A program made the position numbers and the translations under genes. Positions 19,105 to 31,043 of a stretch of DNA of 64,000 nucleotides are shown here, piece by piece; within the stretch, counting starts at the first letter, position 1; each line of letters starts with the position of its first letter. Source of the stretch: Fomes fomentarius (lineage: Eukaryota > Basidiomycota > Agaricomycetes > Polyporales > Polyporaceae). The notes below the pieces were generated by a model. The model was given only the letters and a program-made list of their open reading frames with translations. It was not told where the DNA came from and did no database searches. The stretch spans positions 1,984,001 to 2,048,000 of the forward strand of contig JABYQN010000004.1 of the NCBI GenBank assembly GCA_022606135.1. Reading direction: 5' to 3'.

Positions 19105-22100
19105 GGAATAAGGCATGGCAAACCATTGCGATGACTCGATGACGATTCATGACCCCCAACCTCGGCACCCCCGTGCAGCAGCCGACCTCCCCGTCCTGAC
19201 CCCCACGACCAGCCTTTCACCGACCGACGATACCGTGACCCAGCTTCGGACACTGCCAGTACTGTAAACGTTCACGCTTGCTTCTTGGACACTCTGGCCG
19301 CATCCCTTTCTCGGTCTCTTTGTGCATTGCGTCCCCCACGGACTCTTTAGTGGGGCACCCGGCATGGCCAGTCGGGCGTGCCCCCGTATTTTATCAGTGG
19401 ATTATACCTCTCTCTCATCTGTAATGTGATAGCTGGTCTGTGCGTTATGGACGTGGAGGACCGCCCTTGTGTGCAAAGATCGGGCTACACCCGACCTGTA
19501 GCCGACTCCCCACTTGCTGCACGCTCGTTCCTATTTAATACTATGTATTAAACCTAATGGTTCCGCTTGCGTGTGTTTGACCCTGAGAGTGTGAATTTAC
19601 TCAGGTGGGTGTACGGATGTGTGTGGTGCGAGTAACGACTCTCCAGAGTAGTCAAGATGCCACTGTGGACTTGTGTGCTTTTAACCGTTCCGTGATGTTC
19701 CCATCCAACTTGAGTAGCAACCATCTGCCGTGGGCAGTCAGGATCAGATGCGAGCGACGTCAACGTTGGAGGGACGTCAGACCCTCATGGAGCTGCGATG
19801 ATGCTCGTTAGAGCTCGAATGCAGGCATCAGCATTGACATCGGGACGATCAGACAATAAATATTGGGGACGCTTGCTGCGCGCGGCGTCTTCTCCGGTCT
19901 CCGAAGGTGAAGTGAGTAGTGGGAGCTGTGGGAAACGTCGGAAGGTAACGTTGGAATGAGAGTTTGTTGACGCTTCCGTTGCGATAATATCATAAATATG
20001 AGCGTGAGCGCAGGTGCTGTATGCCGCCCGCGAGCTGCTGGTTGTACTGCGCTAGACAGTGCTAGAAGTTGGTCGCAGACTGTAGTCGCGTTAGAAATTA
20101 GACGTTGTTGCCTGCGGTCGGCCTGCGTACAGACCGAGCTCGCCGACGCGGCGTGCTAGGTTGCGACCTCGTAGCCACGGTGATCGAGTCAGACCAAAAA
20201 GATCCTGTGCTCCGGGCTGCCGATTCCGACGTCAAAGACAGAGTGTTCCCCGGGCGTCGACCGCACGCCGCCATACTGCAGCAAGACGCGGTGACGTGCG
20301 CACCCGGTCCCGGTGCTTGGTGGCAAGCGCGATTCTGCCCCGGCGCGTTGCGAGACAGAAGTGGGACTGCCGCGTTGGGTGGCGCATTGCGCACGTCCAC
20401 TTTGACATCTGTCGTAGACGCTCAGCGCTGCTGAGCTCGGCAGTCAAGAGCTGACGTTACAGTTGCACGCACATCGGCGTGGAGAGGGTTTTCTCATGAC
20501 TGACAGAGTCTCGCAGTGAGAAACGACAGTGGCAGAGTCAGCCCTCAGAACAGTCACTGGGTGGCTTCGGACCACACAGACGTCTGCAGAACGGTCCAGA
20601 AGAGAATCCAGTTGAGTAGAGTAAAAACGTCTTTTGACTGGGAAGTAAAGCTTGGATGGGTCGCTGGTGTCGTTGCCAGGACGACGAGAGAATGTGGCAT
20701 GCTGTTCTCTGTAGACTGTGAGGGTCTCGTAATATCCAGTGTGCGCCTACTAAGTGCGCGGCCGTGGGTATGTGAGTCTGTGTCTGAGTCAGACCATCGC
20801 CATATCGTCAGTCTGCGCATGCGAAACGAACGCACCGCTGTTGTATGTCGAGCGCTGAGCGCTTCGACTCCAGAAGAGAGTGAGCACTCCGGATAGAGCA
20901 GATAAGAGGTACATATAGGAGGTTGAGGCTCCTATTTGAACTCCTGTGCGAAGAAAGACCACGGTTCGCAGGATGCGACGATCAGAGCAATATCAGACTT
21001 TGTCCGGCGCGAACAATCCAGATATTCGTCGAGAGGCCAATGAGGACCCAAAGTGACGACATCCCGGCATCTCCAGACATTCGGATGGATGGTCTACGTG
21101 TAGCTGTGATCCTCGGTGGGAGCGCGACTGCTGGAATAGGATTCGTCAGATAGTCGAGCTAGAGAAGAAGCAATGCTATGTCACCACAAGGCGATGCCAG
21201 TAGGCATACGGGCGGAGTGGGATCTCTTCCCTCGGGATCCAGGCCGCACCCGTATGACTTCGGTGCCTGATGAAGAGGGAAAAGGGCGACCGAGATCCTG
21301 TCGTCGCTATGGTGGAGTCAAGACCGACGGTTATGTCGGTTCCTATCAACCTTCAGGTAAGGCCCTTTGATCCATGTTCATGGTTAGGTAGTTTGGGCGA
21401 TCAGCGCCCTCAACATCTGGTGTAACGAGTAGAGAAGTAGAGAATGTGTTTACATCAGCGGTTCCTGACGGGTTCCCAATGGAAGAAGCACACGACAGTC
21501 AAGCTACTACTAAGTAGTAGTACTAGAAGCTTGGCCCTCCGCAAGCTGCCGTGCTTACTTCCTAGGACAGGTTTCAGTTTAAATGCGCCCAGAGCAGAGA
21601 CATTTGTTGGATGTCAGAGACCGCTAAGGATGGTATTGCTGTGTCAGAAGCTAATGAGGTGGCGGCGACATATTTGCGCACAGACAAGTCGGCCCCGGAG
21701 ACGTCATGGAGAGCTAAACCTTTTCGGTGGGGTTACGTACCGACGGCGATCTGGGGGTCAATTAATATTAACTCGCTCGGGACCCTGATCGCGAACTTGG
21801 TCAGACTTTTGCGTTGCTTGCCTATTGCGAGTACAGCAGCGCGCGTTCGTAACTCGACCACAGAAGCTTGGGTATCGACGCCTCCCACACGGCGGAGGTC
21901 CAGGACACGGGCCAGGGACGACTCAACGAAGTAATGGCAGATAAGTCAAGGTTCATCGATCAGCATTGGTGGAGGATCATTGAATCTTGTTCCGGCGCGT
22001 GAACGCGCGCAACATGTCTGAGATGGGGTGGATGTCAGAAGGAATAATCAGTAGATACTGGTTGATACTGATGTTGGGAGAACCAGGTGTACAGCCCGCT

Positions 22101-22621
22101 GTCCGTGTATCCGGTTTCCGATGCCAGACCATAGACAGAAGAAGCTCCTAGGATCCCGAATACAACAGCGCGTGAGCACCAACATTGCGCGATAGATACA
22201 TAGCTTCCGACTGAGGGCAGGGCAGGGAAGGTACAAGGCCCACGGCGTGCAAGTAGGCTTCGCCAGGATCAATAACAGGAAAATTTTGTCACTGTCAGCA
22301 GACCATCATCAGTGCGATTCCAGTCGGCGAAGGCGGTCTCTATCAATGCGCTCGGAGTGTCCCATGCTTGATGCTGGCAGACAGGAGGCAGAGCGTGTAT
22401 GTGGCTCAAATAGGAAGGGAACTCGAAGGTGGCCTAGGGCGTCCAATTGCAACCCATGAGCGCCCAGATCAGGGCGCGTATTTGGCCCTATTTGTGTCCC
22501 GATATATTCCAGTACAGGGCGCTTCCACGTCTCTATTCCCTCGTCCTTTCGACGGATCACCTCCTCCCCTTATATCCCCGCCCCCAATACCCCTTCAGCC
22601 CGCTTTCTTGCTTTTCCAGCC
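19105..22621. other. 3.5 kb stretch without recognisable genes
   Basis: Many short frames occur on both strands and none has a domain, signal peptide or convincing exon chain. The first few hundred bases should be the 3' end of the receptor-like gene, and the last ~120 bases (CCCCTTATATCCCCGCCCCC near 22566) look like the Ras promoter. The interior may be decayed accessory DNA or non-coding. Confidence 0.5.
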
Positions 22622-23666
<1,045 letters not shown>

Positions 23667-25417
23667 AAGGTTCGGGCTTTGTATTGGTATGGGATATCCT
23701 GCGCTACCCCGGTCCCACCATCACCGCCTTCACTCACCGGTATCCCCGCGATCTCCTTTCTTTCCTACTCCCGGATTATCATCTCATTGATATGCTTTTC
23801 TGTTCTATGTAACCGTTACTCAGTCCTTATCACATTTGCCTTTTTGTCTCGCCATCTCTTCCTTGCCCGTCCTCACCATATGATTGTGTTTAGTTCGTGG
23901 TCTCCCGTTTCGTGAGTGCCTGTTTATATCACTCAGACTGCGCTGCCTGTAGTCTGAGATCCCTTACCCCTACCGTGTCCCCACCGACCTCATCGCCACC
24001 TCCCACCCGTAAATTGCGCTGCTGTCCTGGTCTCGTCGTTGGATTAAAAGAGTACCGTCGGTCGTGCCACTATAGACATACATTGGATTATAACATTGCT
24101 AGCACATACGTAACTCGAGTCTCTCGTACACGCAGAATTGTGCCGCGGGTGAGCGTGTGTGGCACAATTCAATCATGCCCCTTGGCGTTTTGAACATTAA
24201 TGCGATCGCTGTTCGCACTCCGGGTCGAGGGATTTCTGTTTTACTAATTATAGTGTGTTGCATCTGGACTGTTCCACCCTATTTCCGATGCATACACATA
24301 TGCCAATGGCTGGAGGAAACGACTCGGAAAACCTTCATATCCTGCTGCGCATGCATCCACTCATATATGTTCTTCCAGATGTTCCTTGCGGGGCTCAACG
24401 TTTTGCGTTCTGGACCCCATTATGCGTTGTCCGCGTTTCGTCTAGACAGCGGGCTTGCAAGACACTCGCGACATCTAGAACCTTAGTATTGTCTTACGTG
24501 TTTTCACCTCACGTTGCCCTCACCATTGACAGGTGCGCGTACCGCCAGAAGACGAAGAAGCTCTGTCACTCATAGTTTGCAATCTGCATGGCACGCGGCA
24601 GCTTCAATCCCCGCTCCGATGTCAGGTTATTTGTGCCTCGCGCCGCTCAAATTCCGTGCTATATCATCTCGCTCCGAACAAATCTTCTGATCGGCGACTG
24701 AGAGAAATCGTCCGAGCTGTGCCTATCTTTCTTCCTCTGTGCGCGAACCGCGTGCCGACCTCCTGAAGAAACCTTACGAAACAACGAGTGGCTTCGCGTG
24801 CCCGCATGTATGATGCAGAGGATCTTCGGTACTCAAATCTGCACTGGTCATACCCAAGCCCGGGAGGCTGGGCGGCGTCACGAAACCACCATGTCAGGTA
24901 TGTGTACAGGCACTTCTGTCGATCTCGCTCTCTGCATCCGTTACGCAGTCTCACGCACGTAGCTTATAGACATGCTCCTCGTCTGTTCCTCTTCGCTTTC
25001 AAGAGGCTGGCTAATGCGCATTGTGCGTCGTGCGTCGCGCATGTGAAAGGCGGTCGACGAATAAGGATTAATCTGCATGCTAAGTGAGAGGGCGAGCAGT
25101 GCTGTAGCGCATTCTATGCCGACTATTCTGAGCTATTGTGACCCTGCCTGGCCGTCCGGGGTTTGCGTCGGAGGTTCGCACGGACCTGCGAGTCGCGTCC
25201 GACTTGCGTCCTTTCCCAAGCGATGGGTTTAGACGGGATCAGAATGAGGCCCTGGGTAAGTGCTGAGGCAGATCCCGCTTGGGTTCGCGGAGGAGGCGCA
25301 TATAGATCGGGAACCTTGCATCGCGTTCTCCTTGTGCATACCCGCTCCCCGCTCCCCGCTCCTGGTTCCTCTGCTTGGACTGCTGCTTGGGCTTCTCGCT
25401 TGTGTGCCTCCGTCGAG
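23667..25417. other. Intergenic between Ras and the first DUF6533 gene
   Basis: No recognisable coding region in 1.75 kb. The left end will contain the Ras 3' untranslated region. A CCCGCTC x3 run lies near the right end. Confidence 0.45.
25341..25362. repeat. Short tandem repeat (CCCGCTC)x3
   Basis: Three perfect seven-base units about 55-75 bases before the ATG at 25418, inside the likely 5' leader of the DUF6533 gene. Confidence 0.8.
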
Positions 25418-27616
25418 ATGTCTTCCGTCCTTGATAGCGCTTTCCAGGAGCTGACTCAACTACGTGTCTCTGTCTATGCTAACGGTATGTTAACGTTCTG
25501 CCTTCGTCTTGATCTGTTTGACTCTTCGAAGCTCCCTAATGACTCCAACCTCAGTTGCTTCACTCGCATTGCTCCTGTAAGCACTTGTTCCGGGCAGCGA
25601 AGCCATTCCTGACTTGACTCGGACATCACCCAGGTTCGACTGGCAGCTCACACTCGGCGATGAGGTTGGCGGACAGACCTGCTACTACCTGCAGCACCGC
25701 GAGGATTCTGAACGCTTCCCCTAGATCAATATGGTATGGATGTCCAAGGCGAAACTCAGCAAAATACTGTTTGTGCGTCGTTTGCGCTCTGCCTCCGAAT
25801 ACGATCGCTGATTCCTGGTGCTAGATCTGGGTTTGACAGCCTCGTATTCTGCTAGCAATGATACTTGCTCATGAGACCCACGTCCAGATACGGTACTTTG
25901 GTATCGCATCGCATATATTCGGTACTAGCGGTAAATCGTTGCGTTCTCACTACTTTCTCGATGGCGATTGACTTGGGCACGCTAGTATACTTGATCGATA
26001 ACCCATTACCTGCGGTGCGTGGTCAATATGTTGCATGATCGCTGTATCCCGTTGTTTCTAGTGGCCTGCTGACGACTGTCGTTGTAGTTGTGAGTATGTC
26101 ACGAGCTTCAAGCGGTCGTGTTCTTCTCATTCGATCCCAAGCTGCAATGTTGCAAATCGGCTACAAACTGCTGCCCCGAATGTCGTCTGGTGGTCGGTGG
26201 AGTTTGTGTTTGCTCTGCGGTATGCATCTTTCCTTTAGGTGCCTTTCGTGGGTTGGAGGTTTCCCTAAAGGCCTTTGCACCATAGCGTGTGGATATTGTA
26301 TCGACGCTCGCGAAAGCTCCTCATCTTCTTCGCCTTCATGTATATAGGTTGGTCCCCCTGCATCACAATTATGCACTCATCGCTCAATGCGTTGTTTCAC
26401 AGCGTCGATTATCATCAGGTACATCTAGATGCAGCCTCCGCTACGCGCAAGCTTGTTGAGGCCCTCACAGCATCGTCGTCCTAGTCAAGGCACTGGTGCG
26501 AGTGACACGTACGTAAGGTCAAATGCGGGGCGTAGTCCATGATGTCTCACACGGCTGTCGTCTCTTCTTCAGCCGTTTCGATACCTCAGTACGTCGGTTC
26601 GCCTCTAATTTCTGAATAGCCATGACCTCGATTGTTAGGGGGCTTGGCGTTACCGGGTGTTTCTCGATCGGTGAGTCCTTTCGAGGTCCACCTCGATTTA
26701 TTGACTCATGCACCCTTCCTGCATAGTATCGGGAACCGTCTACGAAGCAATCGTTCTCGGTGTCATCACGGTAAGAACATACTACGTGCCTCTAAAGACC
26801 ATAGATACCGCTCTTAGAACCTCTGATCACTGTCGACCGTGATATAGACCTCAACGCTTTGTATCTTGACACTATATCGTACGATGCAAGCCAGACGCGA
26901 TTTTCCGCTGTCCCCGTTGTTGAGCCTCTTTCGTAAGGCGAACCACCGGGAGCTCAATAGTAGCCATGTGCTGACTCACAGAACATCTTGGCGACAGTAC
27001 GCGATGGCCTGTTGTACTACTTCAGGTATGTGACATCACATGCAAAATTTTGGCATCTACGTTGCTCAACGTCGACCTGTTCCAGTGTATTTGGTAGGCA
27101 CAGTACTGCGTCGACGTTGGTGGCCCTGAACATTTGCCACTCCAGTGGTCTTCCTCGTCAACCTCATGCTCTTCCGCTTCGGAGACAGCACAGCAAAGAA
27201 CCTGTTCGCTGGCTTTCTGGACGTGTATGTCCCTCCTCTCTCACCTCGGTCCCTTCTTCATGCTCTCACTGCCGCGTGTCAGGATCCCGTGCATGTTCGG
27301 CACTCGCGTCCTGATCAACATCCTCTCGCTCATGCACGACGAGTTCGGTGATAACGCGACGATCGTCCCGCCGCTATCCGAGCCCCAATTCGCGCAGCGC
27401 GGAACATTCGCCCTTGGAGGATTCAGAGAGAAGACGGCCGAGGCAGGAACGGCCACTTCGAGCACTGCAAGCAGCGGCTCCGCCGAGACGGACGACCATG
27501 GTTTGAGGATGAGAGCGAACGGCTCGGGCTCGAGCGGCGCGACCCTGTCTGTGAGCGTTGGGATCGAGGAGGTACTTCGTGTTGGAGGTGTGCTCGATGT
27601 GGAGAAGGCTCCGTGA
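25418..27616 (+). CDS. DUF6533-type seven-helix membrane protein, tandem copy 1
   Basis: ATG 25418 (MSSVLDSAFQELTQLRVSVYAN) followed by many small exons. Exon borders match those of the neighbouring copy: VASLALL/LFDWQLTLGDE/INMVWMSKAKLSKILF/IWV/RYFGIASHIF. Later exons give WWSVEFVFALRVWILYRRSR, LIFFAFMYIG, TVYEAIVLGVI, DGLLYYF, VFLVNLMLFRFGD and CMFGTRVLINILSLMHDEF. The hydrophilic tail after 27340 is rich in Gly, Ser and Thr and ends DVEKAP. The YDW/FDW..TLGDE block is the hallmark of the basidiomycete DUF6533 family, which has seven predicted helices and is expanded in Agaricomycetes; its function is unknown and a receptor role is often assumed. Some middle exons (26350-26800) are hard to place by eye, so integrity there is not proven. 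Confidence 0.72.
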
Positions 27617-28173
27617 TGTGCTCCACGAAATGACAAAGAGATGAACGACATGATTCGCAGATGGCTGTGCTGTTCAAGTTTGTCAAGAAGGCATGTGTGT
27701 CCCTGTTTCGAATTGTAATCAAATCTTAAGATTTCGTGTTGTGCTCAAAACAGTCAATCCTTCCCCCCTCCCGCTGTTGGGCGATCTGCGACCGCATCTA
27801 GTTCGGGTTGCCCTGTGCGATCATACGAGGAAGCTTGACGAGTTCGTTGTGAATACCCGTGAAACTGACATGTTCCGCATATAGCTTTTCTGGCGTCGGG
27901 AGATGTACTCGAGCGTATAGAGCGCACTTGCGGGCCCTTTTCGCATACAACCCTCTTCTCCTTCCCACCCCTCCGGTGTTTGGTGTCGGAGATCAGCTTT
28001 TCGCTGCATCCACGAGTCCCCAGTCTATCGCAACTGCGATGCAGTGTCCGTCCAGTAGGATGGGTTCTCGAGTCACTGATTTAGCTCTGGTTATACTTAA
28101 GCACTCGTCCCACGGCAAGGGGGAGCCCGGCACCAGTCCTGCAATCCCCTCCAAACCATTTCAAGTCGTCCTT
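27617..28173. other. Spacer between the tandem DUF6533 genes
   Basis: About 560 bases with no recognisable gene. It presumably holds the terminator of copy 1 and the promoter of copy 2. Confidence 0.5.
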
Positions 28174-30380
28174 ATGGCAGCTACGGGGCTAGATGGGCTT
28201 TCCAAACAGCTGGCGGAGCTACACATATCTGAGCTGGCCAATGGTACGTGTATCGAAATTTCTGTGCGTTGAAATGTAACCGGACAATCGCTGATTGCGG
28301 CTGTCCTTCTAGTAGCATCCATGGCACTCCTCGTGTACGTGACAGCTTTGCATGAGCCCCTAGTATGGCGTGCTGCGCTTAAGTGGACTGTGGTAGATAC
28401 GACTGGCAACTCACGCTAGGTGACGAAGTAAGTGACGACGCGAGGCGAATGAGCATATGGTGAACCATATTCGTCAGGTGAACATGATCTGGATGTCGAA
28501 TGCGAGGGTTAGCAAGTTGCTCTATGTGAGCAGCCCCGTAGTTATCACTTTTGACGAGCTCTGATTCTGCTCCCTTGCAGCTATGGGTGCGTCCTATCGC
28601 GTATCTCTTTACTGATCTGAGCATGTCTTCATCCTCCTGGTAGATTCGGTACTTCGGCATAGCAGCACACGCGTTCATGTTGAATTGTGAGGGTGTTCAA
28701 CTCTGCATGTTTCTTCTGAGAAGCTACTGAATTGAGGTTTCTACCAGTTTTGCTCGTTGCGAATCCGTCCGAAGCGGTGAGTGATTCCTTGTCCGTCCTT
28801 GTTTCACGATCTTAGATCTGTCCGTCGACTCGATCGCACGACTACTTTCTTCCCCGCATACATAGTTGTGAGTTCAAGTCGAGTTCGTGTAGTCCGTCAT
28901 GCGCTCATGTACAAAGTAGCTGTAATGCCGCCACCAAAGTAGAGATCGCGGCTCCAACAATTATATGGTGGTCTGTTGAATTTGTTTTTGCTCTCCGGTA
29001 CGTTTGCCAAATATCTATACGGCGGTGGGCAGGCTGACTGATATATCACAACTACAGCGTCTGGATCCTCTATCGGCGGTCACGGAAGTTGCTTATCTTC
29101 CTGGCCGTCATGTATATAGGTGCGTCGACAGGCTGGCCTCCAATACGTTGTCCTGACATTGACTGGCTCGTGTTATAGCGTCCATAAGTGTGAGGTACGC
29201 CTGGTCAATATATCTGATACAACGTCCATGATGTCGAAATCCTTCCGCTAGCTTCGTCCTTCTGGCTCGAGCGCTGCCACAGGCGAATCGTAAGCCCATC
29301 CGTCAGGAGCGTCGTGATCCAACCACTCATCACCTAGATCATTGCCAGCCTCGCCTATTCCTCGGTAAATGGCACACTCTTCGATCTCGTTGTCTATTTA
29401 CAATATGCTCTGCCACAGCGGGTTGAATATACCAGGATGCTTCTCCGAGAGTATGTAGTCAGAATTTGCTCTCGGAATCAAAAGCTTACTGAACGTGGCC
29501 GCGCTACACAGTTCCCGACACCATCTATCAAGTGCTGGTCATCGGCTTGATTGCGGTAAGATCGCGTCGGGCCTAGAGACTACTGCGTTCACCCCAATGA
29601 CGGCCCATGAACACCACAGACATCCATCCTCTGCCTCCTGACCGTTTACCGCATGCTCACTTTCAGGGAAGAGGTATTGCACGTACCGCGGTCGCCCTTG
29701 ATGACACTCTTTCGTGAGTGAAAGCTATCAGGGTCGAGTGGACCTGACGATGATAGGTAAATCACTTCCGCATTTCGATTGGTAGTCCGAGACGGCCTTC
29801 TGTATTACACCTGGTAAGCACGGTCTATTTCCAACTCTCCTATCAATGTCCACTTTCATTCTCCTCAACGCGCCGGTTATATCCCTCCAGTGTGAACGGT
29901 CAGTGTGACAGAACTGGCCTGGTATATGTAGCCGCGTACTGACGAACTAACTATCACTCTGCATCTGCAGTCATCTTCCTCCTCAACCTATTCATGATCC
30001 GCTATGCTACTCCGCCGTACAAGATACTATTCACTGGACTCATGGATGCGTGCGTCTTTCCTCGCGTCCAGACTCGTGCGATAGCACTAGTCGCCAACGT
30101 GCTAATACATGGCCATAGCGTACCATGCATGCTTGGCGCACGTGTTCTGGTGAACATCCTCGCCCTCGTGCACAACGACGGCGGGCCCAATGCCACGGTC
30201 GCCTTGCCGTACTCCGAGCCGCGATTCGCCCGGCCATCGCGTGCACGTGGTAGCGGTGCCTCAGTTGAACTTCTCGACTCAAGCGTCGATGCTGGCACCG
30301 CGGCTCCCAGCGATATGAATGACTTGGGCCTTGCAAGCTCCCGGAGTGCTGGAACTATTACGACGAGGGAATTGAGATAG
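28174..30380 (+). CDS. DUF6533-type seven-helix membrane protein, tandem copy 2
   Basis: ATG 28174 (MAATGLDGLSKQLAELHISEL). The spliced exons parallel copy 1: VASMALLVYDWQLTLGDE, VNMIWMSNARVSKLLY, LWIRYFGIAAHAFML, WWSVEFVFALRVWILYRRSR, LLIFLAVMYI, VPDTIYQVLVIGLIA, SILCLLTVYRMLTF, VRDGLLYYT, VIFLLNLFMIRYAT and PCMLGARVLVNILALVHN. It stops at 30378-30380 after TITTREL. The core is strongly conserved between the copies, whereas the tails after about 30230 and 27390 differ almost completely. Same strand, same exon plan and 560-base spacing point to a tandem duplication. Function unknown; seven helices suggest a sensor or receptor. Confidence 0.72.
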
Positions 30381-31043
30381 AACAGGGCTTGGTACATGTA
30401 CATAGACGAGGTAGCGTTGGAGAAGGGAGCTCGAGGGCGGGCCGTATGTATTACTAGCCAACCTTCTGCAAGGCGCTCAGGCACAATTGAAGTGATTGAC
30501 GCTCATACACGCCTCCTTACTTTCGACACTCACTTACAGCAAGGATTTGGGCTTGTATGTATGTAGTCCTTACTTATCACTCTTTCTCCGTTGTAGAATC
30601 AACACCGAACTGATGATATTCATCACCATTGAGACTCGAACTCATGTTTTACGTCTGATGCCCCTGGAGAAGAGCCCATACCTACCTGACTGTTGCACAT
30701 GCCACTTTTCGCTCTTCCTTGCCCCATGACCAGCGCGCCGATGGCAGAAGAGAAGCGAGAGGAAGCTTTCGAAGCCAATTATTTGGTAACTTTCGTTCTA
30801 CATACTGGATATTTATTTCATCTTTCGAGGACTGACACACCTTGACCGCAGCGGAATCTGTGATCTAGTCATGTGGAACACGAACGTGCGGCGTACGTCG
30901 CTGCCGGTGTCTAAGGTTCTGGGGCGGGGTTCTCTAGTACCCGACATTGTCGTCATATTGTCTTTCGACTCTTTGCTCTGTCCAGTGGTCACCTTGCTTC
31001 AGGATCGGCTGTTCATCGCTCTACCCACAGTGGCAGCGTAGCG
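30381..31043. other. Intergenic upstream of the GH92 gene
   Basis: A possible two-exon mini-frame starts at the ATG near 30727 (MTSAPMAEEKREEAFEANYL) but hits a stop soon after any plausible splice. Nothing else is seen; mainly GH92 promoter. Confidence 0.4.

Noticed and set aside
20100..20450. GC-rich stretch with overlapping frames on both strands
   Set aside because: Frames contradict each other, and no domain or exon chain is recognisable.
30727..30860. Mini-gene starting MTSAPMAEEKREEAFEANYL
   Set aside because: Any plausible splice leads to a stop within a few codons and no homology is recognised.
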